The notes below the pieces were generated by a model. That model did not search any database, was not told the DNA's origin, and saw nothing but the letters and a program-made list of their open reading frames with translations. A DNA stretch of 64,000 nucleotides, taken from Cognataquiflexum aquatile. Its GTDB lineage: Bacteria; Bacteroidota; Bacteroidia; Cytophagales; Cyclobacteriaceae. The translations under genes were made by a program, and so were the position numbers. The stretch lies in assembly GCF_003316845.1 (NCBI RefSeq), contig NZ_QMIK01000002.1:310001-374000 (forward strand), in the 5' to 3' direction. This document shows positions 34,108 to 41,799 of this stretch, piece by piece; the first letter of the stretch is position 1, and every line of letters begins with the position of its first letter.

Positions 34108-34494
34108 TCAGTTGTTTAGTTTTCCGGAATTGATCCAATTTTGCAATTTGTCAATCTCACATTGGCTCATCTTTCCAGTATTTTTTGGCATGGGTGAAAA
34201 TCCTGCCAAATGATTGATGCTTCCCATTAGACTTCCATTGTTCACGTATTTCAAAACCTCGGTATGTGTGTCTAGCTTGATACCTGCAGATGGCGAAGAT
34301 CCTCCATGGCAATTGTTACATTTTCTGTTTAAAATTGGTAGTACATCTGCTGAAAATAAGGGATTTGCCGCAGGGGTACAGTTGTTCAGTTCGGGATACA
34401 GAATCTCTTCCTTGTCGTAATAGCAGCCCAAAAGAACAAACAGCATGGACAGAATTAAGCCATTTGCCATTAAAGTTGGAATTTTGCTTTTCAT
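34108..34494 (-). CDS. Monoheme c-type cytochrome lipoprotein
   Basis: About 128 residues from MKSKIPTLMAN (34494), with lipobox VLLGC and one heme motif CNNCH. After the heme motif comes GGSSPSAGIKLDTH and a later SPMPKNTGKMSQCEIDKLQNWI, where the Met can be the sixth heme ligand. It closely mirrors the C-terminal half of the cytochrome encoded just upstream, so the two arose by duplication. It starts 4 bases after that gene's stop. An electron-transfer role outside the inner membrane is likely. Confidence 0.87.
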   Translation of the reverse strand: MKSKIPTLMANGLILSMLFVLLGCYYDKEEILYPELNNCTPAANPLFSADVLPILNRKCNNCHGGSSPSAGIKLDTHTEVLKYVNNGSLMGSINHLAGFSPMPKNTGKMSQCEIDKLQNWINSGKLNN

Positions 34495-34498
34495 AGGA

Positions 34499-35206
34499 TC
34501 AGTTGTTTGGAGCTCCGGCACTCACCCAATTTTTGACTTGAGAAATCTCACAATCCGAAAGTTTTCCTCCCTGTGGCATCGCCACAAAACCTTGCGCATG
34601 AGTGATGCTTCCCACCAATTTCCCGTTGGCAGCTTGGGCCTTGACAGCTTTGTGGGTAGATAAATCAATATTTCCGCCCAAAGAGCCCGGTTTGTGGCAT
34701 CCCACACAGTTGGTAGCCATAATGGGCTGGATAATGGCAGCATAGGTGAAAATGGCGGGATCGCAGGAACAGTTACAGTCTGTGGTGTTTTTGGCGCCTT
34801 GGTTGATCCATAGTTTGATTGCTTCCTTTTGGGAATTGGAAAGAGGCCCATCCGGAGGCATCTGATCGCTGCCGGTCGCAAATAATACCTTATAAAGTTT
34901 GCTGTTATTGGCGTTTCCGGGTGAAATGCCCTTCTTCAGAATATTGGTGTAGCTATCTAAGGCATAGCCATCCTTTTTAGTCTTGGTATCATGACAGCCG
35001 CTGCGTGCACATGAAGAAAGAAAAATGGGCAGAATACTGCTTTCAAAGCAAACTGTTCCATCGTCCAAACAACCATCAGGTTTCGGATTTCCCTCATTGA
35101 CATCGATCGGATTTAGAAATGGCTCATGGACACATGATCCCAAAAGTATCAAAACCGTCAAGGCTGACAGTATGATCCAATTTCCGGTTTTTTGTAATTT
35201 TTCCAT
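34499..35206 (-). CDS. Two-domain c-type cytochrome lipoprotein with a CxxxCH site
   Basis: About 235 residues from MEKLQKTGNW (35206); lipobox LLGSC. The first half has CARSGCH, a CxxxCH heme site with an extra residue, then DSYTNILKKG and ATGSDQMPPDG with a candidate axial Met. The second half has CVGCH with HAQGFVAMPQGGKLSDCEISQVKNW and is closely related to the next gene. A CNCSC run joins the halves. The first domain resembles the cytochromes used with planctomycete-type PSCyt modules. It is the second gene of the cluster, after the OB-fold gene. Confidence 0.85.
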   Translation of the reverse strand: MEKLQKTGNWIILSALTVLILLGSCVHEPFLNPIDVNEGNPKPDGCLDDGTVCFESSILPIFLSSCARSGCHDTKTKKDGYALDSYTNILKKGISPGNANNSKLYKVLFATGSDQMPPDGPLSNSQKEAIKLWINQGAKNTTDCNCSCDPAIFTYAAIIQPIMATNCVGCHKPGSLGGNIDLSTHKAVKAQAANGKLVGSITHAQGFVAMPQGGKLSDCEISQVKNWVSAGAPNN

Positions 35207-35228
35207 CCCTTTTGATTTAATCGTCATC

Positions 35229-35630
35229 TTATTTGATTATCAGGGCCCTGTTTACAATCACATCAGACAGGTACCCTACGCAGATTCCTTTTATCGATAC
35301 AATCATTCCAATTTCGATGTCTTTGGGTTCCTCGTCCATGGTACAGTTCACCCCAAAAATGGGATTATCCGTGGCCAAAATGACCACAGTTTTTCCTTCC
35401 TGATTGGTAATAATTTCGGCGACTTCCCCCCTGACCAAAATGGTCTTGTCGAGAAATTCAGTATTTGAGCCCTCTTCATTAGTCTCAAATCGACTAAACA
35501 AATCAGAAGCAGCCACCTCTATGGCAGTTTCCTCCTTCACTGAACGATGAGGTTTGTTTACCAAGCTATACCCCAAAACAGAAACAATGACAAGGAATAA
35601 AATACCGCCTATGACCAAATACTTTTTCAT
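35229..35630 (-). CDS. Membrane-anchored OB-fold (tRNA_anti-like) protein
   Basis: A 133-residue protein with one N-terminal hydrophobic anchor (YLVIGGILFLVIVSVLGYSL) and a periplasmic OB-fold domain. KTILVRGEVAEIITNQEGKTVVILA is the typical first half of the tRNA_anti-like family, and GMIVSIKGICVGYLSDVIVNRALI the second. Such exported OB domains bind unknown ligands. It is the first gene of the cytochrome/YceI/DUF5777 series, 22 bases before the two-domain cytochrome. A conserved Cys pair (VNC and GIC) may form a disulfide. Confidence 0.78.
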   Translation of the reverse strand: MKKYLVIGGILFLVIVSVLGYSLVNKPHRSVKEETAIEVAASDLFSRFETNEEGSNTEFLDKTILVRGEVAEIITNQEGKTVVILATDNPIFGVNCTMDEEPKDIEIGMIVSIKGICVGYLSDVIVNRALIIK

Positions 35631-35939
35631 ATTCTTTAACTTAATGGTTGACCTAGTTCTAAGAAAAATAAAGAAGAGCCTTACGGATCTTGGATGGTAA
35701 GAAATAGGGGAGATCTTGTTTTCTTATTAGTCGAAAGCGATCCGGGTATTGTAATCGCCTGACTTGAAATATTTTTTTCTACTTGGAAAAAGATATTCAA
35801 GGATGGCAATACCTGCAATTTGATTTATTCTGCCAATCCAAAATTTTACAAAAAAGCCTTCCAAGTAAAATCCTGACTGCTGACTCCCGCTTTTCCTTAT
35901 AAATACCTATATTTTACCCTTCAAAATAAACCTATTGTA
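35631..35939. other. Divergent promoter region, 309 bases
   Basis: AT-rich spacer between the OB-fold gene (minus) and the GMC oxidoreductase gene (plus). Promoters for both must be here; I see no certain -7/-33 pair, operator or hairpin. Confidence 0.5.
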
Positions 35940-37646
35940 ATGGCCAACTTTAATATCGATGCAAAAAAGGAGATGACCTACGATACGATTGTCATCGGTT
36001 CGGGAATCAGCGGGGGATGGGCTGCCAAGGAACTCTGCGAAAAGGGACTGAAGACCCTTGTCCTGGAGCGTGGCAGGATCGTCGAGCATGTCGTGGATTA
36101 TCCTACCATGACCTTGGATCCTTGGGATACCGAGCTCCGGGGAGGACTCACTCCCGAGCAAAGGGACATCCACCCCAAGGGCAACAGGTCCGGATTTATC
36201 GGCGAGATGAACCATCATTTCCACGCCAACGACCTCGAAAACCCCTATACCGAAGTCAAACCATTTCTTTGGATCCGTGCCCATCAGATGGGCGGAAGGT
36301 CCCTGCTTTGGGGAAAACAGACCTACCGTTGGTCTGATCTGGACTTCGAAGCCAATATGAAAGATGGTCATGGGGTAGATTGGCCGATCCGATACAAAGA
36401 CATCGCTCCTTGGTATACCTATGTAGAAAAATTTGCCGGTATCAGTGGGGAAGCACTTGGCTTGCCACAGTTGCCGGACAGTCATTTTCTGCCTCCGATG
36501 GAGCTCAACTGTGTGGAAAAACACGTCAGAGAAAGAATAGAAAAAGAATTTTCAGGAAGAAATATGATCATCGGAAGGGTGGCCCACCTGACCGAACCGC
36601 TTAACGGACGTGGCAAATGCCAATTCCGAAACCGCTGTGACCGGGGCTGTCCTTATGGTGCTTACTTCAGCAGCAATGCGGTGACTTTACCTGCCGCAAA
36701 TGCCACCGGAAACCTGACCATCAGGCCGTTTTCCATTGTACAGGAACTGATCTATGACAAGGAAAAAGGAAGGGCCACCGGTGTCAGGATCATCGATTCG
36801 GAAACAAGTGAAGTCATCGAGTACAATGCCAAAATCATTTTCTGCAATGCCTCCACGCTGAGTAGCACACAGATCTTGTTGAACTCTGTTTCTGAGCGGT
36901 TTCCTAACGGACTCGGCAATGACAGCGGGGAATTGGGACACAACCTTATGGACCATACTTACCGGGTCGGTGCAATGGGTACAGTAGAAGGATTTGACGA
37001 CCAATACTACAAAGGCCGCCGTCCAAATGGCATCTATATCCCACGCTATGTCAACCTTGACGACAAAACCAAATCCGACAAATTTGTCAGGGGCTTTGGA
37101 TTCCAAGGTGGCGGCGGAAGAGGCAATTGGGGTGCAGGAGCCAATGTCGAGGACTTTGGCGCAGACTTCAAAGACCGCATGATGAAGCCCGGACCTTGGG
37201 AATTCTTCATCACTGGTTTTGCAGAATGTCTTCCTTACCATGAAAACAAAGTGTACCTCAACAAAGACGTCCTCGACAAATGGGGTCAGCCGACCTTGTC
37301 GATAGATGCAGAATGGGGTGCAAATGAACTTGCTATCAATGCCCAAATGAGGATAGATGCCAAGGAAATGCTTGACCGTGCAGGTTTGACAAATGTCACC
37401 GACTTTGACAACAAACATGAAATGGGATACGGCATCCATGAGATGGGTACCGCACGCATGGGACGCGATCCAAAGACTTCGGTCCTCAATGGAAATAACC
37501 AAGTACATGATTGCAAAAACGTGTTTGTGACCGATGGCGCCTGCATGACTTCTTCCTCTTGCGTCAATCCATCACTTACTTATATGGCACTCACTGCCCG
37601 GGCAGCAAACTTTGCCGTCGACGAACTCAAAAAAAATAACCTCTAA
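35940..37646 (+). CDS. GMC-family FAD oxidoreductase
   Basis: A 568-residue flavin-dependent sugar or alcohol dehydrogenase. The dinucleotide-binding motif VIGSGISGGWAAKELCEKG lies near residue 20. A cysteine-rich CQFRNRCDRGCPYGAYFSSN follows near residue 235, and the C-terminal active-site block has MGTARMGRDPKTSVLNGNNQ and SSCVNPSLTYMALTARAA. There is no signal peptide of its own; the Tat-bearing partner encoded 4 bases downstream can carry it across as a complex. This two-gene arrangement is that of gluconate-2-dehydrogenase-like and 3-ketoglycoside-forming enzymes, with electrons passed to the respiratory chain. Confidence 0.92.
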   Translation: MANFNIDAKKEMTYDTIVIGSGISGGWAAKELCEKGLKTLVLERGRIVEHVVDYPTMTLDPWDTELRGGLTPEQRDIHPKGNRSGFIGEMNHHFHANDLENPYTEVKPFLWIRAHQMGGRSLLWGKQTYRWSDLDFEANMKDGHGVDWPIRYKDIAPWYTYVEKFAGISGEALGLPQLPDSHFLPPMELNCVEKHVRERIEKEFSGRNMIIGRVAHLTEPLNGRGKCQFRNRCDRGCPYGAYFSSNAVTLPAANATGNLTIRPFSIVQELIYDKEKGRATGVRIIDSETSEVIEYNAKIIFCNASTLSSTQILLNSVSERFPNGLGNDSGELGHNLMDHTYRVGAMGTVEGFDDQYYKGRRPNGIYIPRYVNLDDKTKSDKFVRGFGFQGGGGRGNWGAGANVEDFGADFKDRMMKPGPWEFFITGFAECLPYHENKVYLNKDVLDKWGQPTLSIDAEWGANELAINAQMRIDAKEMLDRAGLTNVTDFDNKHEMGYGIHEMGTARMGRDPKTSVLNGNNQVHDCKNVFVTDGACMTSSSCVNPSLTYMALTARAANFAVDELKKNNL

Positions 37647-37650
37647 TGCC

Positions 37651-38244
37651 ATGAACAGACGAGACGCACTTAGAAAAACAGCCCTTTTGGCGGGTTCAGC
37701 CGCCGCTGCGCCGACACTCCTTTCCCTGCTTCAATCCTGCGCAAAGCAGGACAGGCTGACTTGGCAACCGGTCTTTTTGAATGAAGATCAGGCGAGGTTT
37801 ATCTCCTCATTTGTGGATACTATCCTGCCAAAAACCGAAACACCGGGTGCTTTGGATGTGAAGACAGATATCTTTATGGACCTGGTCTTTGCCAAAACCT
37901 ACAACAAAGAAGCACAGGATAAATTGGTGGCGGATATTGAGAAGTTCAATGCGGACTGCAAGTCGACCTATGGCGATGTCTTTGCCAACCTGAGTACGGA
38001 AGACAAAACCGCCTGCCTCAAAGCCGCAGAAGCAAGTTCCCCGAAGTTCAATCCAAAAGTATGGGGAACGGCCGTCGGGAAGCAAGAACCTGTAGGTTTC
38101 TACCGCTCGCTAAAGTCCATGGCCATGTGGGGATACTTCTCCTCGGAGGAAATCGGCAAAAATGTCCTTAGCTACGATCCCATCCCGGGGGAATTCCTTG
38201 GATGCATCCCTCTTTCCGATGTGGGAAATACCTGGAGTCTATAA
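37651..38244 (+). CDS. Gluconate 2-dehydrogenase subunit 3-like protein, Tat-exported
   Basis: About 197 residues from the ATG at 37651 (MNRRDALRKTALLAG), a twin-arginine signal with lipobox-like LLQSC. An upstream in-frame TTG at 37612 would bury the signal. The body has the subunit-3 features FLNEDQARFISSFVDTILPKTETPGA and VGFYRSLKSMAMWGYFSSEEIG. Subunit 3 is the small chaperone-like partner of GMC dehydrogenases and brings the pair to the periplasm. It starts 4 bases after the GMC stop and is followed by a terminator, closing a two-gene operon. Confidence 0.9.
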   Translation: MNRRDALRKTALLAGSAAAAPTLLSLLQSCAKQDRLTWQPVFLNEDQARFISSFVDTILPKTETPGALDVKTDIFMDLVFAKTYNKEAQDKLVADIEKFNADCKSTYGDVFANLSTEDKTACLKAAEASSPKFNPKVWGTAVGKQEPVGFYRSLKSMAMWGYFSSEEIGKNVLSYDPIPGEFLGCIPLSDVGNTWSL

Positions 38245-38250
38245 AAAAGA

Positions 38251-38277
38251 AAAACCGTCGAAAGGCGGTTTTTTTGT
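38251..38277 (+). terminator. Terminator after the GMC operon
   Basis: AAAACCGTC-GAAA-GGCGGTTTT with one G-T pair and a GAAA tetraloop, followed by more T. It lies 7 bases past the stop. Confidence 0.9.
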
Positions 38278-38288
38278 TTGTTAAAAGT

Positions 38289-38459
38289 GGGGCGTAGCCC
38301 CCAAATCTTCGTAGCGAATGGAAATGTTATATGAACGCAAGGGGCGTAGCCCTGAGATTGTTCATTCATTTGTTTTTGCCTTAGGTTTTAAGATTTCAGG
38401 GCTACGCCCCTCTTGGGTCCTTTGTTATTGGTTATTAAGAAGATTAGTGGGCTACGCCC
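38289..38459. repeat. Four GGGCGTAGCCC palindromes in alternating orientation
   Basis: GGGGCGTAGCCC at 38289 and 38341, and its reverse form GGGCTACGCCC at 38399 and 38449. The set looks like inverted pairs of a REP-like element between two convergent genes. A single AACC/GGTTATT word lies between the third and fourth copies. Confidence 0.85.
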
Positions 38460-38485
38460 TCTTTGTCTATCCGAAATGATTTTTG

Positions 38486-39640
38486 CTAGAACTTATTGGG
38501 GTGATATTTTTTTAAGGTCTCAGACCATTTCATTTCAAGTTCTTGTTCTGATAATTTTGTGATGAGGCAAATGGTTGTGACTAGATTTTTATATTCCATT
38601 GTATCGGCCAACAACAATTGCAGTAAACCTTGATCTCCACTATGGCCATGGACAAGTTCACAAATCGCCGCACCGGCAGGATATGCTGTTTGGTATCCAT
38701 TGTACCTTTCGGATTGGGATATCACAGACTTGAAATTTATTGTTTCTGAACGCTCTTCCAGGTCTATGGCCAATTTGTTCATTAGGCTTTCATATTCTTC
38801 CATATTCTCTTTCGTACCGAGGAACTGTGCAAGCCCCTCCTCAACCACAAAATTCCTTTTGGGATTTGAAGGCAGCAGTTTGTGAATAAACTCATGAGGG
38901 TAAAATTCACTCCCCTTTGCGGTCAAAATCATTCCTTCTCTGGCTTTTCCGGAGGTTATTCCGACGAAATAATAATCAAAGTTCTCTAGTAAGCCCATGT
39001 CATCAATGCTGCTTGTGATGTAAAACTTAAATGACTCCTCATAACCGGGATTAAATCTGCGGATAATCTCCTCGCAAAAACTTTTTGCCCGTTCTGCTTC
39101 CTGTATATCAAATTCATGGGTGGGAGGAAATATATAGTCAATATAACCGAGTTTTTTGGAGCTCCAGCCTTTTGATAATTCGACAATCAGGTTTTCCAAA
39201 ACCCAGGATTCACCTTCTTTAACGGCATTCAGTTTTTGAATACACCAAACTTTGGATCCTGCATACTTGGGGTCAGTCGTTGCCGAAGAGAATAAAACCC
39301 TGATCTGATATTTTTTTCCAATCGGTTCCACTGACAGTACAAAAGGTGAAAAATATTGGAACAAACTGTTGGCATCCATTCCCCCCTGAAAAATACTTAT
39401 TCTGCTAAAGTCAAAGTCTTTGTAAAGGGCCTTTTCCTTTTTGTTCCAATAAGGATTGTCGTAAATAGAGTCCGGTTTGGACCTATAATAGTTCTCATAG
39501 AGCTTGATTATTGATCTTATTTCTTCGGATGTCGTGTCCACCCTTGAACTTATCAATAGGCTTATTGGATCGGTATTATCTTGCGCAAAAAGCGGGTAGA
39601 ATCCGCCAAGAAAAATAATTGTCAGTAGGATGTTTTTCAT
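38486..39640 (-). CDS. Exported HExxH putative metalloprotease
   Basis: A 384-residue protein with a cleavable signal ending LFAQ. The zinc motif HEFIH (H249, E250, H253) is followed after 13-14 residues by EEGLAQ, which can supply the third ligand (E267 or E268), the layout of a gluzincin. The first 200 residues have no recognised domain but include paired aromatics and two Cys (VWC, SFC). I do not recognise the family by name; substrate is unknown. It stands alone between repeat-bearing flanks. Confidence 0.72.
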   Translation of the reverse strand: MKNILLTIIFLGGFYPLFAQDNTDPISLLISSRVDTTSEEIRSIIKLYENYYRSKPDSIYDNPYWNKKEKALYKDFDFSRISIFQGGMDANSLFQYFSPFVLSVEPIGKKYQIRVLFSSATTDPKYAGSKVWCIQKLNAVKEGESWVLENLIVELSKGWSSKKLGYIDYIFPPTHEFDIQEAERAKSFCEEIIRRFNPGYEESFKFYITSSIDDMGLLENFDYYFVGITSGKAREGMILTAKGSEFYPHEFIHKLLPSNPKRNFVVEEGLAQFLGTKENMEEYESLMNKLAIDLEERSETINFKSVISQSERYNGYQTAYPAGAAICELVHGHSGDQGLLQLLLADTMEYKNLVTTICLITKLSEQELEMKWSETLKKYHPNKF

Positions 39641-39858
39641 TGGTCAATAAAATAAATGTACCGTTTCGCCTTTGCCAATAAATTGTGTATAGGTAGATTT
39701 TTTATTCGCCGATATAGGCTGTTGATTTGGAAATTTATTTTCGAATCCCGATTTCTTTTCAAACTCTATTTGCCACCTAAAAAGCCGGATGCAAGGAAAA
39801 AACCCTACGGAAAACACTGAGCCCCATGTTTTCTCTGGTGCCGAAATGAGGCCCTTCT

Positions 39859-40284
39859 TTAGTCTATAATTCCGCTTATTTGTTGAAAAACAAATTCAGT
39901 TGTCAGGCTGTCTTGTTTGATTTCAAACTTTAAATCTTCAAGTTCAGCACCACTATAACCTCTTCCTTTACTTTTTATAATTCCTTCAATTCCTTTATCC
40001 ATGCCCTTTAAAGTAAGGATGATTTTGGCGCAAAGACCGTATCCTTGGATGTGGGCATGAATGTATTGAGAATTATTTTTTTCTTGATAAGAATCCATCC
40101 AATATGTCAGTTTAGACTTGTCGACTTTTGCCAATTGATTAACTATTTCATCTTTATATTCCTTAGTGTCAGGTGAATAATTCTCGAAAATGGTGTTTGT
40201 ATTTTTACATTAAGGTTTATCACAAGAAGCAACTAAAGTTAAAAACCCAAAAGCGATAAGGGTTTGGAAAATAATTTTTGTCAT
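39859..40284 (-). pseudogene. Lipoprotein gene interrupted by one in-frame TAA
   Basis: From ATG 40284 the minus strand reads MTKIIFQTLIAFGFLTLVASC, a full lipoprotein signal, then DKP and a TAA at 40212-40210. The same frame stays open for another 116 codons (CKNTNTIFENYSPDTKEY, then IVNQLAKVDKSKLTYW and so on) to a stop at 39859. A single base change restores a 141-residue lipoprotein. The downstream part alone has only internal starts and no signal. Either a recent nonsense mutation or a sequencing error explains this. The mature part is not a family I recognise. Confidence 0.75.
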
Positions 40285-40500
40285 AATAAAAATTTTTAAA
40301 ATAATGACTGTTGGTACATCAAGATTTCTTGCTCACAAATATCCCAATCATTCTATACTTAACAATACTTCTCTTTTTCTCCAACCTTTAAACTTAGTTT
40401 TTTTTAGTTAATTATCCAATGCCTCTTTCAGACTAATTAATGATTTGGAAATTCCTGTCCCAATCCTGCAGGAATTCTATAAATCCGAACAATTCAAAAA
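40285..40500. other. AT-rich spacer before a repeated terminator
   Basis: With the repeat that follows, the gap between the broken lipoprotein gene and the next gene is 321 bases. Nothing beyond likely promoter sequence for the minus-strand pseudogene is visible in this part. Confidence 0.45.
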
Positions 40501-40570
40501 AATAACCCTCCCGATCAAGCAGGAGGGTCATTCGCATTGATTAGCTGTGTGTATTGGATTATTTAATGTC
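40501..40570 (-). terminator. Repeated terminator module, copy 1
   Basis: On the minus strand ACCCTCC pairs with GGAGGGT around a 10-base loop, followed by TATTTTTTTG. The 45 bases on its 5' side are almost identical to those of the copy at 41729-41799. It ends transcription from the lipoprotein gene at 40606. Confidence 0.8.
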
Positions 40571-40605
40571 CATTTCAAAAGCTTAGGTCTCGGACCCTAC
40601 TAGCC

Positions 40606-41379
40606 TCATTTAACTACGTTAAATATAAGATTCCATTCAAAAGTGAAATTCTGTGAAGGAGCTTCCCCTCTGATGAGAATGGTATGTTTACCAATTTTCA
40701 ATTTCTTCAACATCAAGAAATAACCATCAATAACAGCTTCTTGTGGTTGTCCGGTCACACATGGATCAAAGCATCCTGCCAAATCCGGATTTCCTGTAAA
40801 GGTAAATAAACCTGAACTCAGCCTATATTTCAATACCTCATCGATCTCATTACCATCAACAAACACTTCAACTGTTTCCAAAGGATCAATATATGGCTTT
40901 GCAGTTTCTTTTAAAAAATCCTCTAAACTTTGTCCCTCAGCAGGTTCAAATTCAAATTCGGCTGGACATGGGTAATCATTGACCACAAGTATGGGTGAAA
41001 GAAGCACATATTGATCTTTGTTAATGGTATATTCCTCAGGAGTAGTTTCCGAGGTCAACGAGAAGGGTGCTACCACGTTGTCACTTAGGCTAACCATTTT
41101 TGATAGCAACACCTCCTCACAATCATAGGTGTATATTTTTCTCCCAAATTCTGTTGCCCAATACTCAATACTTTTTCCATAAACCTGAGCAGTTTTAGGA
41201 AATACGAGTGAGTTGTTTATCCGAAGGGTAGGATCTGTTTCTTCAACTGTTTCGGTCGTAGTCGGTTCTTCAATTACGACGGCAGGTTCGGTAAATTCAT
41301 CCGTTTGGCAGGATGTAAACAAAAACATTAAAACCAGACCAATGCCCGGTACATTTTGGAAAGAAAAATAAGTTTTCAT
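40606..41379 (-). CDS. Uncharacterised lipoprotein (257 aa)
   Basis: The lipobox is MFLFTSC near residue 24, followed by a Glu/Thr-rich linker (EEPTTTETVEETDP) that can span peptidoglycan or the cell surface. The body is beta-rich with two Cys pairs (YDC, YPC and CFDPC) and ends in strands such as KLKIGKHTILIRGEA, which resembles an immunoglobulin-like or carbohydrate-binding edge. KSIEYWATEFGRKIYTYDCE suggests a conserved family in Cytophagales, but I cannot name it. It is monocistronic with its own terminator module. Confidence 0.72.
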   Translation of the reverse strand: MKTYFSFQNVPGIGLVLMFLFTSCQTDEFTEPAVVIEEPTTTETVEETDPTLRINNSLVFPKTAQVYGKSIEYWATEFGRKIYTYDCEEVLLSKMVSLSDNVVAPFSLTSETTPEEYTINKDQYVLLSPILVVNDYPCPAEFEFEPAEGQSLEDFLKETAKPYIDPLETVEVFVDGNEIDEVLKYRLSSGLFTFTGNPDLAGCFDPCVTGQPQEAVIDGYFLMLKKLKIGKHTILIRGEAPSQNFTFEWNLIFNVVK

Positions 41380-41728
41380 TTGGCTTAAATTTAATAGTTA
41401 TACCTACTCTGTTGGAGGATTTTCGGTAAGTTCCTTTTGAATTTAAATGCGGCAAAGAATAATAATGGAATGGACGCTACTCTTAAATACCCGGTACTTT
41501 AAAAATTTCAAATGGACAAAAGCTTGGGAATTAGTAATGCGTAATTAGAAAGTTTAGATAAACCGTTCTGTTGGTCACTGTAAAGGGAGGAATAATCAGA
41601 TAATACTACTAGTTGGCTACTCTAAAAGAAATCCGAAGTAAAAATTGAATATCTAATTTAATGAAAATAAATATCAAATATCGTGATTGGTATTTTTTTT
41701 TGAATTTCTTGCACTATGTGATAAAAAA
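41380..41728. other. AT-rich spacer, 349 bases
   Basis: Promoter region of the minus-strand lipoprotein gene. No gene, hairpin or repeat is supported before the terminator module at 41729. Confidence 0.45.
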
Positions 41729-41799
41729 ATAACCCCCCCGATAGCTCAGGAGGGTCATTTGCATTGATTAGCTGTGTGTATTGGAATATTTAATTGTCT
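41729..41799 (-). terminator. Repeated terminator module, copy 2
   Basis: Same stem (GGAGGGT with ACCCCCC, one mismatch) and same 45-base flank as 40501-40570, ending in TATTTTTTT on the minus strand. This copy overlaps the TAA stop of the MoxR-type ATPase gene, so the flank doubles as coding end. Confidence 0.78.

Noticed and set aside
36687-37508. 273-codon minus-strand open frame
   Set aside because: Antisense to the GMC oxidoreductase, whose motifs are intact throughout; shadow frame.
38289-38459. Possible attachment site or integron-type recombination sites at GGGCGTAGCCC copies
   Set aside because: No integrase, tRNA or cassette structure is present; simple dispersed palindromes explain them better.
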